From: Saccharospirillum sp.
GTDB taxonomy: Bacteria > Pseudomonadota > Gammaproteobacteria > Pseudomonadales > Natronospirillaceae
Direction of reading: 5' to 3'
Assembly (NCBI GenBank): GCA_018402545.1
Contig: JAGYIL010000002.1
Span: forward strand, 372,001-436,000
DNA length: 64,000 bases
Shown here: positions 8,432 through 18,578 of the stretch, piece after piece
Layout of the letters: each line of letters starts with the position of its first letter
Position numbering within the stretch: position 1 is the stretch's first letter
Program-made: the position numbers and the translations under genes
The notes under the pieces: model-generated
Seen by the model: only the letters and a program-made list of their open reading frames with translations
Told to the model about the DNA's origin: nothing
Database searches by the model: none

Positions 8432-9223
8432 TTAAGCGGGAGCTCCAATCCGGGCACGTATCTCCCACAGATCCGGGAAGACGGGTTTGAAAAGCGTATT
8501 CATCAAATACTCGGCACCGCTTGAACCGCCGCTGCCCATCTTGGTGCCAATGGTGCGCTGCACCATTTTAACGTGCCGGTAGCGCCACTCCTGCAAGCCT
8601 TCATCCAGGTCCACCAGCAGTTCGCACAGCGAGGCCAGTTCATGATCGGTCTGGTAAATCGTCAGTAAGGCTTCCTGCACCTTGGCATTGGCCTCGGTTG
8701 CTGCGGTCGGATCCGGTTGGGTAACAGCGTCCGGAATCGAATAGCCCTGGCGTGCCAGTAATTGCATAAACACCTGCCACAGCGAACGGTCATGGTAGGC
8801 GGTTTCCAGCATCTGCCGGCCGACACTGCCTTCCGGCTGAAACGTCAGTGGCTGCGGCCGTTTGTGGCCCAGGGCAAACTCGATAGCCCGGAACTGATAA
8901 CTCTGGAAGCCGCTGGCGGTATCGAGCCGGCTGCGGAAACTCTCGAACTCAAGCGGTGTCATGGTTTCCAGAATGTCGATTTGTGACACCAGCGTTTTGA
9001 AGATTTTCAGAATACGCTTCAGCGTATGACTGGCCCGGGGCAAGGCACCCTCATCCAACCTTTCCGTTAAGAACCCAAGTTCATGTCGCACCTGTTTGAA
9101 CCAGAGCTCGTAGGTCTGGTGAATGATGATGAACAGCATTTCATCGTGTTCTTCAGGGTCGGATTTGGGGTGTTGTAAGTCGATCAGGTTATCGACTTTG
9201 AGGTAGGCGGCATAGGTCAGCAT
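8432..9223 (-). CDS. kynA: tryptophan 2,3-dioxygenase
   Basis: 263 residues. Family motifs are LTYAAYLKVDNLIDLQ, DEMLFIIIHQTYELWFKQ (with the substrate-binding and heme-side residues), FESFRSRLDTASGFQSYQFRAIEF, EGLQEWRYRHVKMVQRTIG and GTKMGSGGSSGAEYL. It is a heme enzyme oxidising L-tryptophan to N-formylkynurenine, the first step of the kynurenine route. No kynureninase or formamidase gene is adjacent, so the rest of the pathway lies elsewhere or is missing. The length fits the bacterial enzyme. The repeat arm begins only 10 nt after the stop, and the upstream 317-bp gap carries another inverted repeat. Confidence 0.96.
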   Translation of the reverse strand: MLTYAAYLKVDNLIDLQHPKSDPEEHDEMLFIIIHQTYELWFKQVRHELGFLTERLDEGALPRASHTLKRILKIFKTLVSQIDILETMTPLEFESFRSRLDTASGFQSYQFRAIEFALGHKRPQPLTFQPEGSVGRQMLETAYHDRSLWQVFMQLLARQGYSIPDAVTQPDPTAATEANAKVQEALLTIYQTDHELASLCELLVDLDEGLQEWRYRHVKMVQRTIGTKMGSGGSSGAEYLMNTLFKPVFPDLWEIRARIGAPA

Positions 9224-9398
9224 AGGGTGTCTTCAGATTGGCTATTTATTTGTGCGTGGGATGCTAACCGGATTTGGATCAGGGCGCACGGAGAAGACAG
9301 AACAGGGTGAGTGTTACCCGGTGGAAGGCGAGTTATACGAAAGTGTTACCGTGGTGGCGCGGGAGCCTTAATTTGCCCCTGTAATGTAGGAGTTCAGT

Positions 9399-9533
9399 CC
9401 CCTGAGCGACAGGAAGTATAAGCAACCGCTGAATTTAAACATTGGCAATAACGTTGTTATTCACCGGCCCGGCTGCTTCCTGTCGCCCACAGAGTAGCCT
9501 CCGACAAAAGCTCCTCTAGCCATCGCCAATGTT
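9399..9533. repeat. second type of imperfect inverted repeat in the kynA-pdxH gap
   Basis: In the 317-bp gap, GCGACAGGAAG at ~9404 pairs with CTTCCTGTCGC at ~9475. AACATTGGC at ~9438 is matched by GCCAATGTT at ~9524. AATAACGTTGTTATT forms a small palindrome in the middle. The core shows no similarity to the three-way-junction family. No gene is visible here. It could be a terminator region for pdxH or a regulatory structure ahead of kynA. Confidence 0.45.
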
Positions 9534-9540
9534 CAAGGCC

Positions 9541-10179
9541 TCAGGGCTGCAAACGCTGCACGGTCCAGACATGGCCTTCGCGCTGATACATAAAGCGATC
9601 ATGCAGCCTTCCGCTGCGGCCCTGCCAGAATTCGATGCGTTGCGGCACGACCCGGTAGCCGCCCCAAAACGGCGGAAGCGGAATCTCATCCTGACCAAAG
9701 CGCTCTGTCATTTCCTGGTAGGCGCCATCGAGGGCCTCGCGGGATGAAATGCTCTGGCTTTGGTGGCTGGTCCAGGCGCCAATCTGGCTGGCCCGGGGGC
9801 GGGAGTGGAAATAGGCTTCAGATTCCGACTCGCTGAGTTTTTCAGCTTCCCCATACACAATCACCTGGCGTTCGAGCGGTAACCATGGGAAATGCAGGCT
9901 GGCCCTGGGGTTCGCAGCCAGGTCGCGGCCCTTGTTACTTTCGTAATTGGTGTAAAAGACGAAGCCCTCTTCGGTTAATCCCTTTAGCAAAACGACACGC
10001 TGGCTCGGCTGGCCGCTGGCGTCTACGGTAGCCAGCACCATGGCGGTTGGGTCCGAGTTCAGGTCGGCTTCTACGGCCTGGCTCATCCAGTGCTCGAACT
10101 GCGCCAGGGGGTTGGCGTCGAGATCTTCACGGTTCAGACCGCCGCGCAGATAATCGCGTCGAATGTCTTCAAGTTTCAT
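9541..10179 (-). CDS. pdxH: pyridoxamine 5'-phosphate oxidase
   Basis: 212 residues, the usual length. Motifs are MKLEDIRRDYLRGGL, DPTAMVLATVDASGQPSQRVVLLKGL (FMN site), FYTNYESNKGRDLAANPRASLHFPW, RQVIVYGEAEKLS, SRPRASQIGAWTSHQSQ and the C-terminal WQGRSGRLHDRFMYQREG. It converts pyridoxine or pyridoxamine 5'-phosphate to pyridoxal phosphate using FMN and O2 in the cytoplasm. AGGAGAA lies just upstream of the ATG. It follows mutM on the minus strand after about 35 nt, so the two may be co-transcribed. Confidence 0.97.
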   Translation of the reverse strand: MKLEDIRRDYLRGGLNREDLDANPLAQFEHWMSQAVEADLNSDPTAMVLATVDASGQPSQRVVLLKGLTEEGFVFYTNYESNKGRDLAANPRASLHFPWLPLERQVIVYGEAEKLSESESEAYFHSRPRASQIGAWTSHQSQSISSREALDGAYQEMTERFGQDEIPLPPFWGGYRVVPQRIEFWQGRSGRLHDRFMYQREGHVWTVQRLQP

Positions 10180-10214
10180 CCTGTTCTCCTGAGAAAGGGC
10201 TCATTGCATGTGCC

Positions 10215-11033
10215 TTAACGAGTCTGGCACTGCGGGCAGAAAAAGGTACCCCGGTTGCTGGTGCGCAGTTCGCGAACAAGCGTTTCGCAACGGTGGCAAG
10301 GAAGTCCGGTGCGTCCATATACATTAAGCGACTGCGCAAAGTAGCCCGGTTTACCATCGCCGCCCACAAAGTCGCGTAGCGTAGTACCGCCCTGGCTGAT
10401 CGCCAGCGCCAGTACCTGCTTGATGTTACTGACCAGCCGCTCGCATTCTTTACGGGTGATGCGACCGGTTGGTTTATGCGGGTAAATACCGCTTAGAAAC
10501 AGCGCCTCGTTGGCATAAATGTTCCCCACGCCCACCACAATACGCGCATCCATTATAAAGGTTTTGATCCGTGTCGTGCGTTTGCGACTTTTTTTGAACA
10601 GATAGTCGGCGGTAAAAGCATCGGTCAATGGCTCGGGGCCAAGGTGCGCGATCAGTTCATGCTCGTCGATCGGAGCCTCGGTATAGAGCCAGGCACCAAA
10701 ACGACGCGGGTCGTTGTAACGCAGGCGCACGCCGTTATCGAGCTCAAGGTCGATGTGATCGTGCTTGCCCGGTGTCGGGTCATCAAGCAACACCCGCACG
10801 CTACCCGACATGCCCAGATGCACAATCAACATGCCCCGTTCCAGCTCGATCAGCAGATATTTGGAGCGACGATGCGTCGCCAGAACACGCTGGTCCTGAA
10901 CCTGTAACGGCAATTCCGGCGGCACCGGCCAGCGCAACCGGGCGTCACGCACCGTAACCCGACTTATGCGGCGGTTCAAAATGTGCGGTTCGATACCGCG
11001 CCGGGTGGTTTCGACCTCAGGTAATTCAGGCAT
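10215..11033 (-). CDS. mutM: formamidopyrimidine-DNA glycosylase
   Basis: 272 residues. The start at 11033 is chosen because the enzyme needs MPELPEVE at its N-terminus, with Pro2 as the catalytic Schiff-base residue. A longer frame to 11069 would bury it. Other signatures are HLGMSGSVRV, RRFGAWLY, VGNIYANEALF, GGTTLRDFV and the C-terminal zinc finger C-x2-C-x16-C-x2-C (CHRCETLV to FFCPQCQ). It excises 8-oxoguanine and formamidopyrimidines and nicks the abasic site. It precedes pdxH on the same strand. A three-way-junction repeat lies 28 bp before its start. Confidence 0.97.
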   Translation of the reverse strand: MPELPEVETTRRGIEPHILNRRISRVTVRDARLRWPVPPELPLQVQDQRVLATHRRSKYLLIELERGMLIVHLGMSGSVRVLLDDPTPGKHDHIDLELDNGVRLRYNDPRRFGAWLYTEAPIDEHELIAHLGPEPLTDAFTADYLFKKSRKRTTRIKTFIMDARIVVGVGNIYANEALFLSGIYPHKPTGRITRKECERLVSNIKQVLALAISQGGTTLRDFVGGDGKPGYFAQSLNVYGRTGLPCHRCETLVRELRTSNRGTFFCPQCQTR

Positions 11034-11060
11034 GGGTTTCCTATGGCATGGGCGAAGGCT

Positions 11061-11252
11061 ATCACTCAAGTTTCGAAGTTCGGTTCACGTCTGAGGTATT
11101 GGACCGCACCGGATGCAGGGTATGCCTCTGTGGGGTCGGCGTGAATCCTTCCTTGGAGCCTAGGCCGCAGCATCCCTGCTGCGGACTACCCCACAGAGGC
11201 ACACCCAGCACCCGGTCCTAGTCTTCTGAGCGAACTTCAAAACTTGAGTGAT
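11061..11252 (+). repeat. three-way-junction intergenic repeat, copy 3
   Basis: Outermost arms 11061-11082 and 11231-11252 (22 bp, one mismatch; ATCACTCAAGTTTCGAAGTT). A middle pair GGACCG/CGGTCC is at 11101 and 11213. Inner arms 11118-11135 and 11189-11206 (18 bp, one mismatch; GGGTATGCCTCTGTGGGG). The core is in forward orientation with hairpin B CCGCAGCA-tccc-TGCTGCGG. It lies between mutM and the rho terminator. Confidence 0.9.
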
Positions 11253-11293
11253 TATACACCGTTTGATTGCCCGCTCTGGCAAGCAAAAGACAC

Positions 11294-11328
11294 AAAAAAG
11301 CCGAAGGCGATTTCCGGCTCCGGCTTTT
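11294..11328 (-). terminator. intrinsic terminator after rho
   Basis: On the minus strand AAAAGCCG (11328-11321) pairs with CGGCTTTT (11303-11296), and a run of six T follows. It lies downstream of rho, beyond repeat copy 4. The opposite strand ends in four T, so weaker plus-strand activity is possible. Confidence 0.7.
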
Positions 11329-11333
11329 AATCT

Positions 11334-11471
11334 GTAGTTTCGAAGTTTGCAACAGGCTAAGTATCAGGTGCCGGTTATACCTCTCCGGGGGAGTTCGCAG
11401 CATGGATGCTGCGATCTAGGCCCCATGGACGGGTTCACGCCGACCCCGGCGATATAACCGGTGGCTGATAC
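11334..11471 (-). repeat. three-way-junction intergenic repeat, copy 4
   Basis: Arms 11361-11390 and 11444-11471 (GTATCAGGTGCCGGTTATAC and its complement, with a small bulge). The core is reversed, with hairpin B CGCAGCAT/ATGCTGCG. An AGTTTCGAAGTTTG motif at ~11335 resembles one outermost arm of the other copies, but its partner is missing on the right. The copy sits 22 bp after the rho stop. Confidence 0.82.
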
Positions 11472-11492
11472 GTACTCTTGGCAATAAGTCGA

Positions 11493-12749
11493 TTAGCCCT
11501 TCATGGATTTGAAGAACTCGTCGTTGGTCTTGGTCTGCTTCAGTTTGCTGGTCAGGAAGTCGATCGCGGCGACGTCTTCCATCTCGGCCAGCAGCTTGCG
11601 CAGAATCCACATGCGTTGCAGCTCTTCCGGGCTGGTCAGCAGCTCTTCACGACGGGTGCCGGAACGGCGCACGTTGATTGCCGGGAAAATGCGCTTTTCA
11701 GCGATCTTGCGGTCCAGGTGCACTTCCATGTTGCCGGTGCCCTTGAACTCTTCGTAGATCACTTCGTCCATCTTCGAGCCGGTATCGACCAGGGCTGTTG
11801 CCATGATGGTCAGTGAACCGCCTTCCTCGACGTTACGCGCGGCACCGAAGAAACGCTTGGGGCGTTCCAGGGCGTGGGCGTCGACACCACCGGTCAGTAC
11901 CTTGCCGGAGCTTGGTACGATGGTGTTGTAGGCACGGGCCAAGCGGGTAATGGAGTCGAGCAGGATAACAACGTCCTGTTTGTGCTCGACCAGACGCTTG
12001 GCCTTCTCGATCACCATTTCCGCGACCTGAACGTGACGGGCCGGTGGCTCGTCGAAGGTTGACGCGATCACTTCGCCGCGCACCGAGCGCTGCATGTCGG
12101 TCACTTCTTCCGGGCGCTCATCAATCAGCAGCACGATCAGGTGTGTTTCCGGATTGTTGCGGGTAATCGCCTGGGCCACGTGCTGCAGCATCAGGGTTTT
12201 ACCGGCCTTCGGTGGCGATACAATCAGGCCACGCTGACCTTTCCCGATGGGCGACACCAGATCGAGAATCCGGTTCGCCAGGTCTTCGGTCGAGCCATTG
12301 CCGGATTCGAGAATCAGGCGCTCTTCCGGGAACAGCGGGGTCAGGTTTTCGAACAGAATCTTGTTGCGGGTGCTTTCCAGCGGCTCATAGTTGATCTTGT
12401 CGACTTTGAGCAGGGCAAAATAGCGTTCGCCCTCTTTCGGCGGCCGGATTTTGCCCGAGACGGTATCACCGGTGCGCAGATTGAAACGTCGAATCTGGCT
12501 GGGAGACACATAAATGTCATCAGGGCCGGCCAGGTACGATGCCGTGGCCGAACGCAGGAAGCCGAATCCGTCCTGTAAAATCTCCAACACACCATCGCCC
12601 CAGATGTCTTCGCCGCTTTTAGCGTGACGTTTGAGAACGGTGAAAATCAGATCTTGTTTACGAGACCGGTTCAGGTTATCGAGTCCCATTCCCTTGGCAA
12701 TTTCCAAGAGCTCGGGCACTGGTTTGGTTTTTAAGTCACTCAGGTTCAT
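11493..12749 (-). CDS. rho: transcription termination factor Rho
   Basis: 418 residues, normal length. The N-terminal Rho domain begins [22 protein letters not shown]. The cold-shock-like RNA-binding domain has DGFGFLRS. The ATPase core has the Walker [30 protein letters not shown], the Q-loop region and [12 protein letters not shown]. The hexameric helicase terminates untranslated RNAs. trxA lies 178 bp upstream on the same strand. The interval holds a GC-rich inverted repeat (GCAGGGGTG/CACCCCTGC, 12855-12890), which may be the trxA terminator or part of a rho leader. Structured repeats and a terminator follow the stop. Confidence 0.98.
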   Translation of the reverse strand: MNLSDLKTKPVPELLEIAKGMGLDNLNRSRKQDLIFTVLKRHAKSGEDIWGDGVLEILQDGFGFLRSATASYLAGPDDIYVSPSQIRRFNLRTGDTVSGKIRPPKEGERYFALLKVDKINYEPLESTRNKILFENLTPLFPEERLILESGNGSTEDLANRILDLVSPIGKGQRGLIVSPPKAGKTLMLQHVAQAITRNNPETHLIVLLIDERPEEVTDMQRSVRGEVIASTFDEPPARHVQVAEMVIEKAKRLVEHKQDVVILLDSITRLARAYNTIVPSSGKVLTGGVDAHALERPKRFFGAARNVEEGGSLTIMATALVDTGSKMDEVIYEEFKGTGNMEVHLDRKIAEKRIFPAINVRRSGTRREELLTSPEELQRMWILRKLLAEMEDVAAIDFLTSKLKQTKTNDEFFKSMKG

Positions 12750-12854
12750 AGGGTTTGCGGTTTTATTAGTCTTGGGAAGATGATCGGGCAGGCCGCCCGG
12801 AGACGTGGTTGGAAGCGTAGATAAAACAGGTTTAAGGCACTATAGGCTGAGTCG

Positions 12855-12890
12855 GCAGGGGTGTCCAGAAAAGTTTCAGCTCACCCCTGC
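12855..12890. promoter_or_regulatory. 9-bp inverted repeat in the trxA-rho interval
   Basis: GCAGGGGTG (12855-12863) and CACCCCTGC (12882-12890) are perfectly complementary around an 18-nt loop that can pair internally (GAAA/TTTC). No U-tract follows on either strand. It may end trxA transcripts or form part of an autoregulatory rho leader; the sequence does not decide between these. Confidence 0.45.
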
Positions 12891-12927
12891 GGTATTCAGG
12901 GCCGGGGTAACCGACCCGAACACTCTA

Positions 12928-13254
12928 TCACAGGTTGCCCTGTATAAACTCGATCAATTGGGTCTTGGACAGGGCGCCGACCTTGGTCGCCACCACTTCA
13001 CCGCCGCGGAACATCATCAGCGTCGGGATGCCACGAATGCCGTACTTTGGCGGCGTATTCGGGTTTTCATCAATGTTCAGCTTGGCCACAACCATATTAT
13101 CGGCGTACTCGGTGGCCACTTCTTCCAGAACCGGAGCGATCATCTTGCAGGGGCCACACCATTCGGCCCAGTAGTCGACCAGTACCGGCTTGTCGTTGCC
13201 CAGTACGTCGGTTTCGAAGCTGTCATCAGAGACGTTTTTAATGTGTTCGCTCAT
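12928..13254 (-). CDS. trxA: thioredoxin 1
   Basis: 108 residues beginning [13 protein letters not shown]. An in-frame extension to 13395 has no thioredoxin similarity and is rejected. The active site WCGPC is at residues 32-36, the cis-proline loop is [11 protein letters not shown], and the end is [13 protein letters not shown]. It is a cytoplasmic dithiol reductant for ribonucleotide reductase, PAPS reductase and others. It is followed by rho, a conserved gammaproteobacterial pair. In relatives such as Pseudomonas ppk and ppx lie between hemB and trxA; here only 203 bp separates them. Confidence 0.97.
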   Translation of the reverse strand: MSEHIKNVSDDSFETDVLGNDKPVLVDYWAEWCGPCKMIAPVLEEVATEYADNMVVAKLNIDENPNTPPKYGIRGIPTLMMFRGGEVVATKVGALSKTQLIEFIQGNL

Positions 13255-13457
13255 TAGGTTCTGTACCGTTCTCTTGGCTGATTTAGGAATTGGGTAAATG
13301 CGAAACTCGCAAATCGACAAGCAGCCTAACTCAGGAATCCGGCTGCTGTCTATTGGACTGTAGCCAAAGGTGGCTGGTACAGTCCGTTTCCGCACAAAAT
13401 GACTGCGGCCTGTTCACATTTCAAGGCCCAATCACTGATTTTAAGGTCTAATCGACG

Positions 13458-14513
<1,056 letters not shown>

Positions 14514-14587
14514 CTAACAGGAACCACGACTAGTCGCCCCGGCCGGTCTAACTCGCTACAATAGTGGCACTAGCTTATTAGTTGCGC

Positions 14588-14802
14588 TCCTGATAACTCA
14601 AGTTAGAAAGTTTAGTTAGGGTTGGGTGCCATAATCCGTGCCAGATGCCCGGCATGCCTATCCGGGGTCGGGCGGAATGCCGCCCACTCAACCCATCCAT
14701 GGGGCCTAGACCGCAACATCCTTGTTGCGGACTTCCCCGGATAGGCATGCCGGACACCTGTCACTCAGTGCGGTGCAAACTTTCAAACTTGAGTTATCAG
14801 GA
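14588..14802 (+). repeat. three-way-junction intergenic repeat, copy 5 (long-loop variant)
   Basis: Outermost arms 14588-14613 and 14777-14802 match in 25 of 26 positions (TCCTGATAACTCAAGTTAGA and complement). Inner arms 14649-14667 and 14735-14753 are a perfect 19-bp inverted repeat (CCGGCATGCCTATCCGGGG). Hairpin B is CCGCAACA-tcct-TGTTGCGG. The expanded hairpin A loop resembles that of copy 2. It occupies most of the hemB-ubiE divergent interval, so both promoters must lie at its edges or inside it. Confidence 0.9.
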
Positions 14803-14863
14803 ACGAGTCCATTTACGGTGGTCTGGCCGACATTTAATTGTCAGACTGGCCCGCGGAGATTCC

Positions 14864-15646
14864 ATGTCAGAGAAAGACACAGCCTCATCCGGCAACGCCA
14901 CGCCCGAAGACACCACGCATTTCGGCTATCAGACGGTCGCCACCGGCGAAAAGCAAAAGCGCGTGGCCGACGTGTTTCATTCCGTTGCGGCCAAATATGA
15001 CCTGATGAACGATCTGATGTCGTTTGGTGTGCACCGCTTGTGGAAGAAATACACCATCGAACTTTCCGGGGTGCGCCGGGGGAACCGGGTACTTGATATT
15101 GCCGGTGGCACCGGGGACCTGAGTTACGATTTTGCCCGCAAAGTGGGCCCCGATGGTCTGGTGGTGCTGGCGGATATCAACGACTCCATGCTGAAAGTGG
15201 GTCGTGACCGTCTTGCAGACCGGGGCATCGCCGGGAATCTGGAGACGGTACAGGCCAACGCCGAGTATCTACCTTTTCCGGATAACCATTTTGACGTCAT
15301 TACCATGGCATTCGGTTTGCGCAATGTGACCCATAAAGAGAAGGCGCTGGCCGAGTTTAACCGGGTTCTGAAACCGGGCGGCCGGTTGCTGGTGCTGGAG
15401 TTTTCCAAGCCCCGAAACGACTTGCTGAGCAAAGCCTATGACGTTTACTCCTTCAAAGCGTTGCCATTGATAGGCCGAGCTGTGACCGGTGACCCGGATA
15501 GTTACCAGTACCTCGCTGAGTCGATTCGCATGCACCCGGATCAGGATACGCTGAAATCGATGATGGAAGACGCCGGCCTGGTACAGGTGCGCTACCACAA
15601 CCTGACTGGCGGTATTGTCGCGCTGCACCGGGGTGTTAAGGCATGA
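14864..15646 (+). CDS. ubiE: ubiquinone/menaquinone C-methyltransferase UbiE
   Basis: 260 residues from ATG 14864 (GGAG 7 nt upstream). The longer frame to 14645 is rejected because its extra residues are translated from repeat copy 5. Motifs are [42 protein letters not shown] motif [34 protein letters not shown] and VLEFSKP. It methylates the benzoquinol or naphthoquinol ring using S-adenosylmethionine. It is the first gene of ubiE-ubiJ-ubiB, overlapping ubiJ by 4 bp (ATGA). Confidence 0.97.
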   Translation: MSEKDTASSGNATPEDTTHFGYQTVATGEKQKRVADVFHSVAAKYDLMNDLMSFGVHRLWKKYTIELSGVRRGNRVLDIAGGTGDLSYDFARKVGPDGLVVLADINDSMLKVGRDRLADRGIAGNLETVQANAEYLPFPDNHFDVITMAFGLRNVTHKEKALAEFNRVLKPGGRLLVLEFSKPRNDLLSKAYDVYSFKALPLIGRAVTGDPDSYQYLAESIRMHPDQDTLKSMMEDAGLVQVRYHNLTGGIVALHRGVKA

Positions 15647-16290
15647 GTCTGTGGCTCTGGCCGCTGCAGCGGCTGATTAACGACGCCCTGTATTACGATG
15701 CCCAGGCCCAGCGCAAACTGGCACGGCTGGCCGGGCACAGCATTGTGCTGGCCATGCGCGAGCCGGATATCACCCTGGTGCTGTTTATCGACGCGGGCAG
15801 TGAACCGGAGACGGCACAAATTACGCTGGCAACGGATGCACCCGCCAACGCCGATGCCCGGGTCAGCGGCAAGGCCCGCGACCTGTTCAGTGTATTGCGC
15901 GCCGAAGACCGGGCCCAGGCGATGATGGTGCATCAAATCGACATTCAGGGTGACACCCGCACTTTTTTCACCCTGCAGGAAGTAATGTCGACGCTCGATA
16001 TCGACTGGGAAATGGCCCTCGGTGACCGGCTCGGCGACTTGCCGGCCCATGCGTTGGCTGATGGCTTGCGCTTTATTGGTGGCATGGCCAAGGCTCAGGG
16101 GCAGTCTTTTGACCGGACGGTCCGTAACTTTCTGCGCGAGGAAAGCCAGTGGCTGGTGCCATCGTCCTTATGGCGCGAGCATGCCCAGGCCGTGCACCAG
16201 ACCCGGCTGGGGGCTGACCGACTGGGGGCTCGTATTGCCCGCCTGCGCCAGCAATTGGATGCCCAGAACAACAAACGGGGCACATCGTGA
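15643..16290 (+). CDS. ubiJ: ubiquinone biosynthesis accessory factor UbiJ
   Basis: 215 residues with an SCP2 sterol-carrier-like fold: LIFLVRDL is absent but [25 protein letters not shown] and [21 protein letters not shown] follow the family pattern, with a coiled, arginine-rich C-terminus. UbiJ binds ubiquinone intermediates and helps assemble the cytosolic Ubi complex with UbiK. The assignment is supported by position, translationally coupled between ubiE and ubiB (4-bp overlaps on both sides), as in E. coli and Pseudomonas. Confidence 0.92.
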   Translation: MSLWLWPLQRLINDALYYDAQAQRKLARLAGHSIVLAMREPDITLVLFIDAGSEPETAQITLATDAPANADARVSGKARDLFSVLRAEDRAQAMMVHQIDIQGDTRTFFTLQEVMSTLDIDWEMALGDRLGDLPAHALADGLRFIGGMAKAQGQSFDRTVRNFLREESQWLVPSSLWREHAQAVHQTRLGADRLGARIARLRQQLDAQNNKRGTS

Positions 16291-17912
16291 CGCTGATTCG
16301 ACTGATACGTATCGCCTGGATTCTCAGCCGCTACCGCCTCGATACCCTACTGCAGCACCAGCAAGTGCCCTGGCTACTGCGCTTTGGCCAGTACTTTTTC
16401 CCGCCTCGCTGGATCATTCCCGCTAAAGGCAGCGAAGGTCGTCGCCTGCGTCTGGCACTGGAAAGCCTGGGTCCGGTATTCATAAAATTCGGCCAGATCC
16501 TGTCGACCCGGCGCGATCTGTTGCCTGCCGAAATGGCCACCGAGCTCGCCTACCTGCAAGACAGAGTACCCTCCTTCCCAGGCAGTCAGGCTAGGCGGCT
16601 CATTGAAGAAGCGCTGGGCGAGAGCGTCGACACTCTTTTCGCCGAGTTCTCGGAAGCGCCAATGGCCTCTGCCTCCATCGCCCAGGTGCACGCGGCTACC
16701 CTGCCGGATGGCAAGTCGGTCGTAATCAAGGTCGTTCGTCCCGGCATCCGTAACGTCATTAGTAAGGACTTGCGCCTGCTGGACCTGATGGCCCGTCTGG
16801 TGATGACCATACCCGACGGTCGCCGGCTAAGGCCGATCGAGGTGGTGGAAGACTTTCGCCGCACCATCCTTGATGAGCTGGATTTTCTGCGCGAAGCCGC
16901 CAACATGGCTGCTTTGCGCCGCAATTTTGAAGGCTCGGGCTCGTTGTACATTCCCTGGGTGCACTGGGATTACACCCGTAAGAATGTACTGGTCATGGAG
17001 CGCATCAGTGGAATGCCGGTCTCGGATACCGAGGCGCTCAACGCCGCTGGCATCAACATGAAAGTGCTGGCTGAGCGCGGCGTAGAAATCTTCTTCACCC
17101 AGGTGTTCCGGGATTCGTTCTTCCACGCCGACATGCACCCCGGCAACATCTTTGTCAGCCGTGAGCACCCGGAATCACCGCAATACATAGGCATCGATTG
17201 CGGCATCGTCGGCTCGCTGTCGCGGGAAGACCAAAGCTACCTTGCCCAGAACCTGCTGGCCTTTTTTAACCGGGACTATTACCGCGTAGCCGAGCTGCAC
17301 GTCGAATCCGGCTGGGTACCTGCCCACACCCGGGTTAACGAATTCGAATCGGCGATTCGCAGCGTCTGCGAGCCTATTTTTGAAAAGCCGCTGGCCGAGA
17401 TTTCGTTTGGTCTGCTGCTGGTGCGACTGTTCCAGACGGCACAGCGCTTCGACATGACAGTTCAGCCACAGCTGGTGCTGCTGCAGAAAACCCTGCTGAA
17501 CATAGAAGGCCTGGGCCGGCAGCTCTATCCACAGCTGGACCTTTGGGCCACCGCCAAGCCGTTCCTCGAAAACTGGGTACGCGAACAGGTCGGTCCCAAG
17601 CGTTTCATCAACACCCTGCGCCAACACGGCCCGAGCTGGCTGGCAAAAGCCCCGCAAATGCCGGACCTGGTGCACGATACGTTGCTGAACCTGCGTAAAA
17701 TTGGCGGTGTTGAGCAGCGCATCGCCGCTCAGCTGGAAGCCGGACGCAAGGAACGAAAGCAAGGTCAGCGCCGTTTTGTTCGTAGACTGGGGGCCGCTTT
17801 GTTACTGGCCGGTGTGATTCTGATTCCTCAACCTGCACTCTGGCTGCAGAGCCTGTCGACCGGCCAGTGGGTCGGTTTGGCGGTTGGGGCTGTTTTATTA
17901 CTGTGGCCGTAG
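16287..17912 (+). CDS. ubiB: ubiquinone biosynthesis regulatory protein kinase-like UbiB
   Basis: 541 residues. UbiB/ABC1/ADCK signatures are GPVFIKFGQILSTRRDLLP (KxGQ motif), PMASASIAQVHAATLPDGK (Ala-rich loop), VVIKVVRPGI (ATP-site lysine), ELDFLREAANM, FFHADMHPGNIF and GIDCGIVG. Two hydrophobic helices lie near residue 500 and at the C-terminus (ALLLAGVILIPQPALW, WVGLAVGAVLLLWP). It is an atypical ATPase/kinase needed for coenzyme Q synthesis at the inner membrane. Repeat copy 6 begins 4 bp after the stop. Confidence 0.97.
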   Translation: MTLIRLIRIAWILSRYRLDTLLQHQQVPWLLRFGQYFFPPRWIIPAKGSEGRRLRLALESLGPVFIKFGQILSTRRDLLPAEMATELAYLQDRVPSFPGSQARRLIEEALGESVDTLFAEFSEAPMASASIAQVHAATLPDGKSVVIKVVRPGIRNVISKDLRLLDLMARLVMTIPDGRRLRPIEVVEDFRRTILDELDFLREAANMAALRRNFEGSGSLYIPWVHWDYTRKNVLVMERISGMPVSDTEALNAAGINMKVLAERGVEIFFTQVFRDSFFHADMHPGNIFVSREHPESPQYIGIDCGIVGSLSREDQSYLAQNLLAFFNRDYYRVAELHVESGWVPAHTRVNEFESAIRSVCEPIFEKPLAEISFGLLLVRLFQTAQRFDMTVQPQLVLLQKTLLNIEGLGRQLYPQLDLWATAKPFLENWVREQVGPKRFINTLRQHGPSWLAKAPQMPDLVHDTLLNLRKIGGVEQRIAAQLEAGRKERKQGQRRFVRRLGAALLLAGVILIPQPALWLQSLSTGQWVGLAVGAVLLLWP

Positions 17913-17915
17913 TCC

Positions 17916-18028
17916 GCGGTGGCTACCGGTGATGCCTCTGCGGGGTCGGCGTGAACCCGTCCATGGGGCCTAGACCGCAACATCCATGTTGCGGACTTCC
18001 CCGCAGAGGCATCACCGGCAGCCGCCGC
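17916..18028 (+). repeat. three-way-junction intergenic repeat, copy 6
   Basis: Arms 17916-17945 and 17999-18028 (30 bp, two mismatches; core of arm ACCGGTGATGCCTCTGCGGG). Hairpin A uses CCC/GGG where other copies use TCC/GGA. Hairpin B is CCGCAACA-tcca-TGTTGCGG. Just beyond the right arm AAATTTGAGT resembles the outermost arm of copies 2, 3 and 5; the corresponding left arm would fall inside ubiB and is absent. Confidence 0.88.
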
Positions 18029-18095
18029 TCGCATTGTGCAAACGCCGAAATTTGAGTAAATAATCGCTGCAACAAAACGTTAAAGGTTGTGTCAT

Positions 18096-18431
18096 ATGAT
18101 GGACGTTCTACAGCAATTGGCCGACACTCTGGAGGCCCGCAAGGGTGCCAGTGCCGATGATTCCTATGTTGCCTCCCTGTATGCAAAGGGGCTCGACAAA
18201 ATACTGGAAAAGGTCGGGGAAGAGTCCGTCGAGACCATACTGGCGGCAAAAAACGCAGCGGCCGATCCCTCCCAGAACGACAAAGTCATCTCTGAGACGG
18301 CGGACCTCTGGTTTCATACGCTGGTGATGCTGGCAGCGCTGGATTTGTCACCGCAGCAGGTCACCGACGAACTGGCGCGGCGCTTTGGTTTGTCGGGTCT
18401 GGAAGAAAAGGCATCGCGCTCAACCGATTGA
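18096..18431 (+). CDS. hisE: phosphoribosyl-ATP pyrophosphatase
   Basis: 111 residues starting [16 protein letters not shown] at ATG 18096, with AAAGG 9 nt upstream. The all-alpha MazG-like fold is shown by [31 protein letters not shown] and [20 protein letters not shown], carrying the metal-binding EExxE and ExxD residues. It catalyses the second step of histidine synthesis. HisI is not fused. In many relatives a separate hisI lies immediately upstream, but here repeat copy 6 occupies that place. tatA follows after 147 bp. Confidence 0.95.
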   Translation: MMDVLQQLADTLEARKGASADDSYVASLYAKGLDKILEKVGEESVETILAAKNAAADPSQNDKVISETADLWFHTLVMLAALDLSPQQVTDELARRFGLSGLEEKASRSTD

Positions 18432-18578
18432 GCACTTGACCTGACCCCCTGATCTGGGCGCAAATAGAGCATCTTTTCAGATGTATTACAGGCCTGAAGG
18501 TCCGGGATGCATCTGTACAAACACCGGTTGGTTTTCGACAGGCGAAAACTGACAACACCATCCTAAGAGGGTAGCAAC

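Noticed and set aside
14645-14863. Long N-terminal extension of ubiE and other frames reading [16 protein letters not shown] (also near 8185-8397, 29605-29892 and 62976-63100).
   Set aside because: These peptides are translations of the repeat core in several copies, not conserved protein; the true starts lie beyond the elements.
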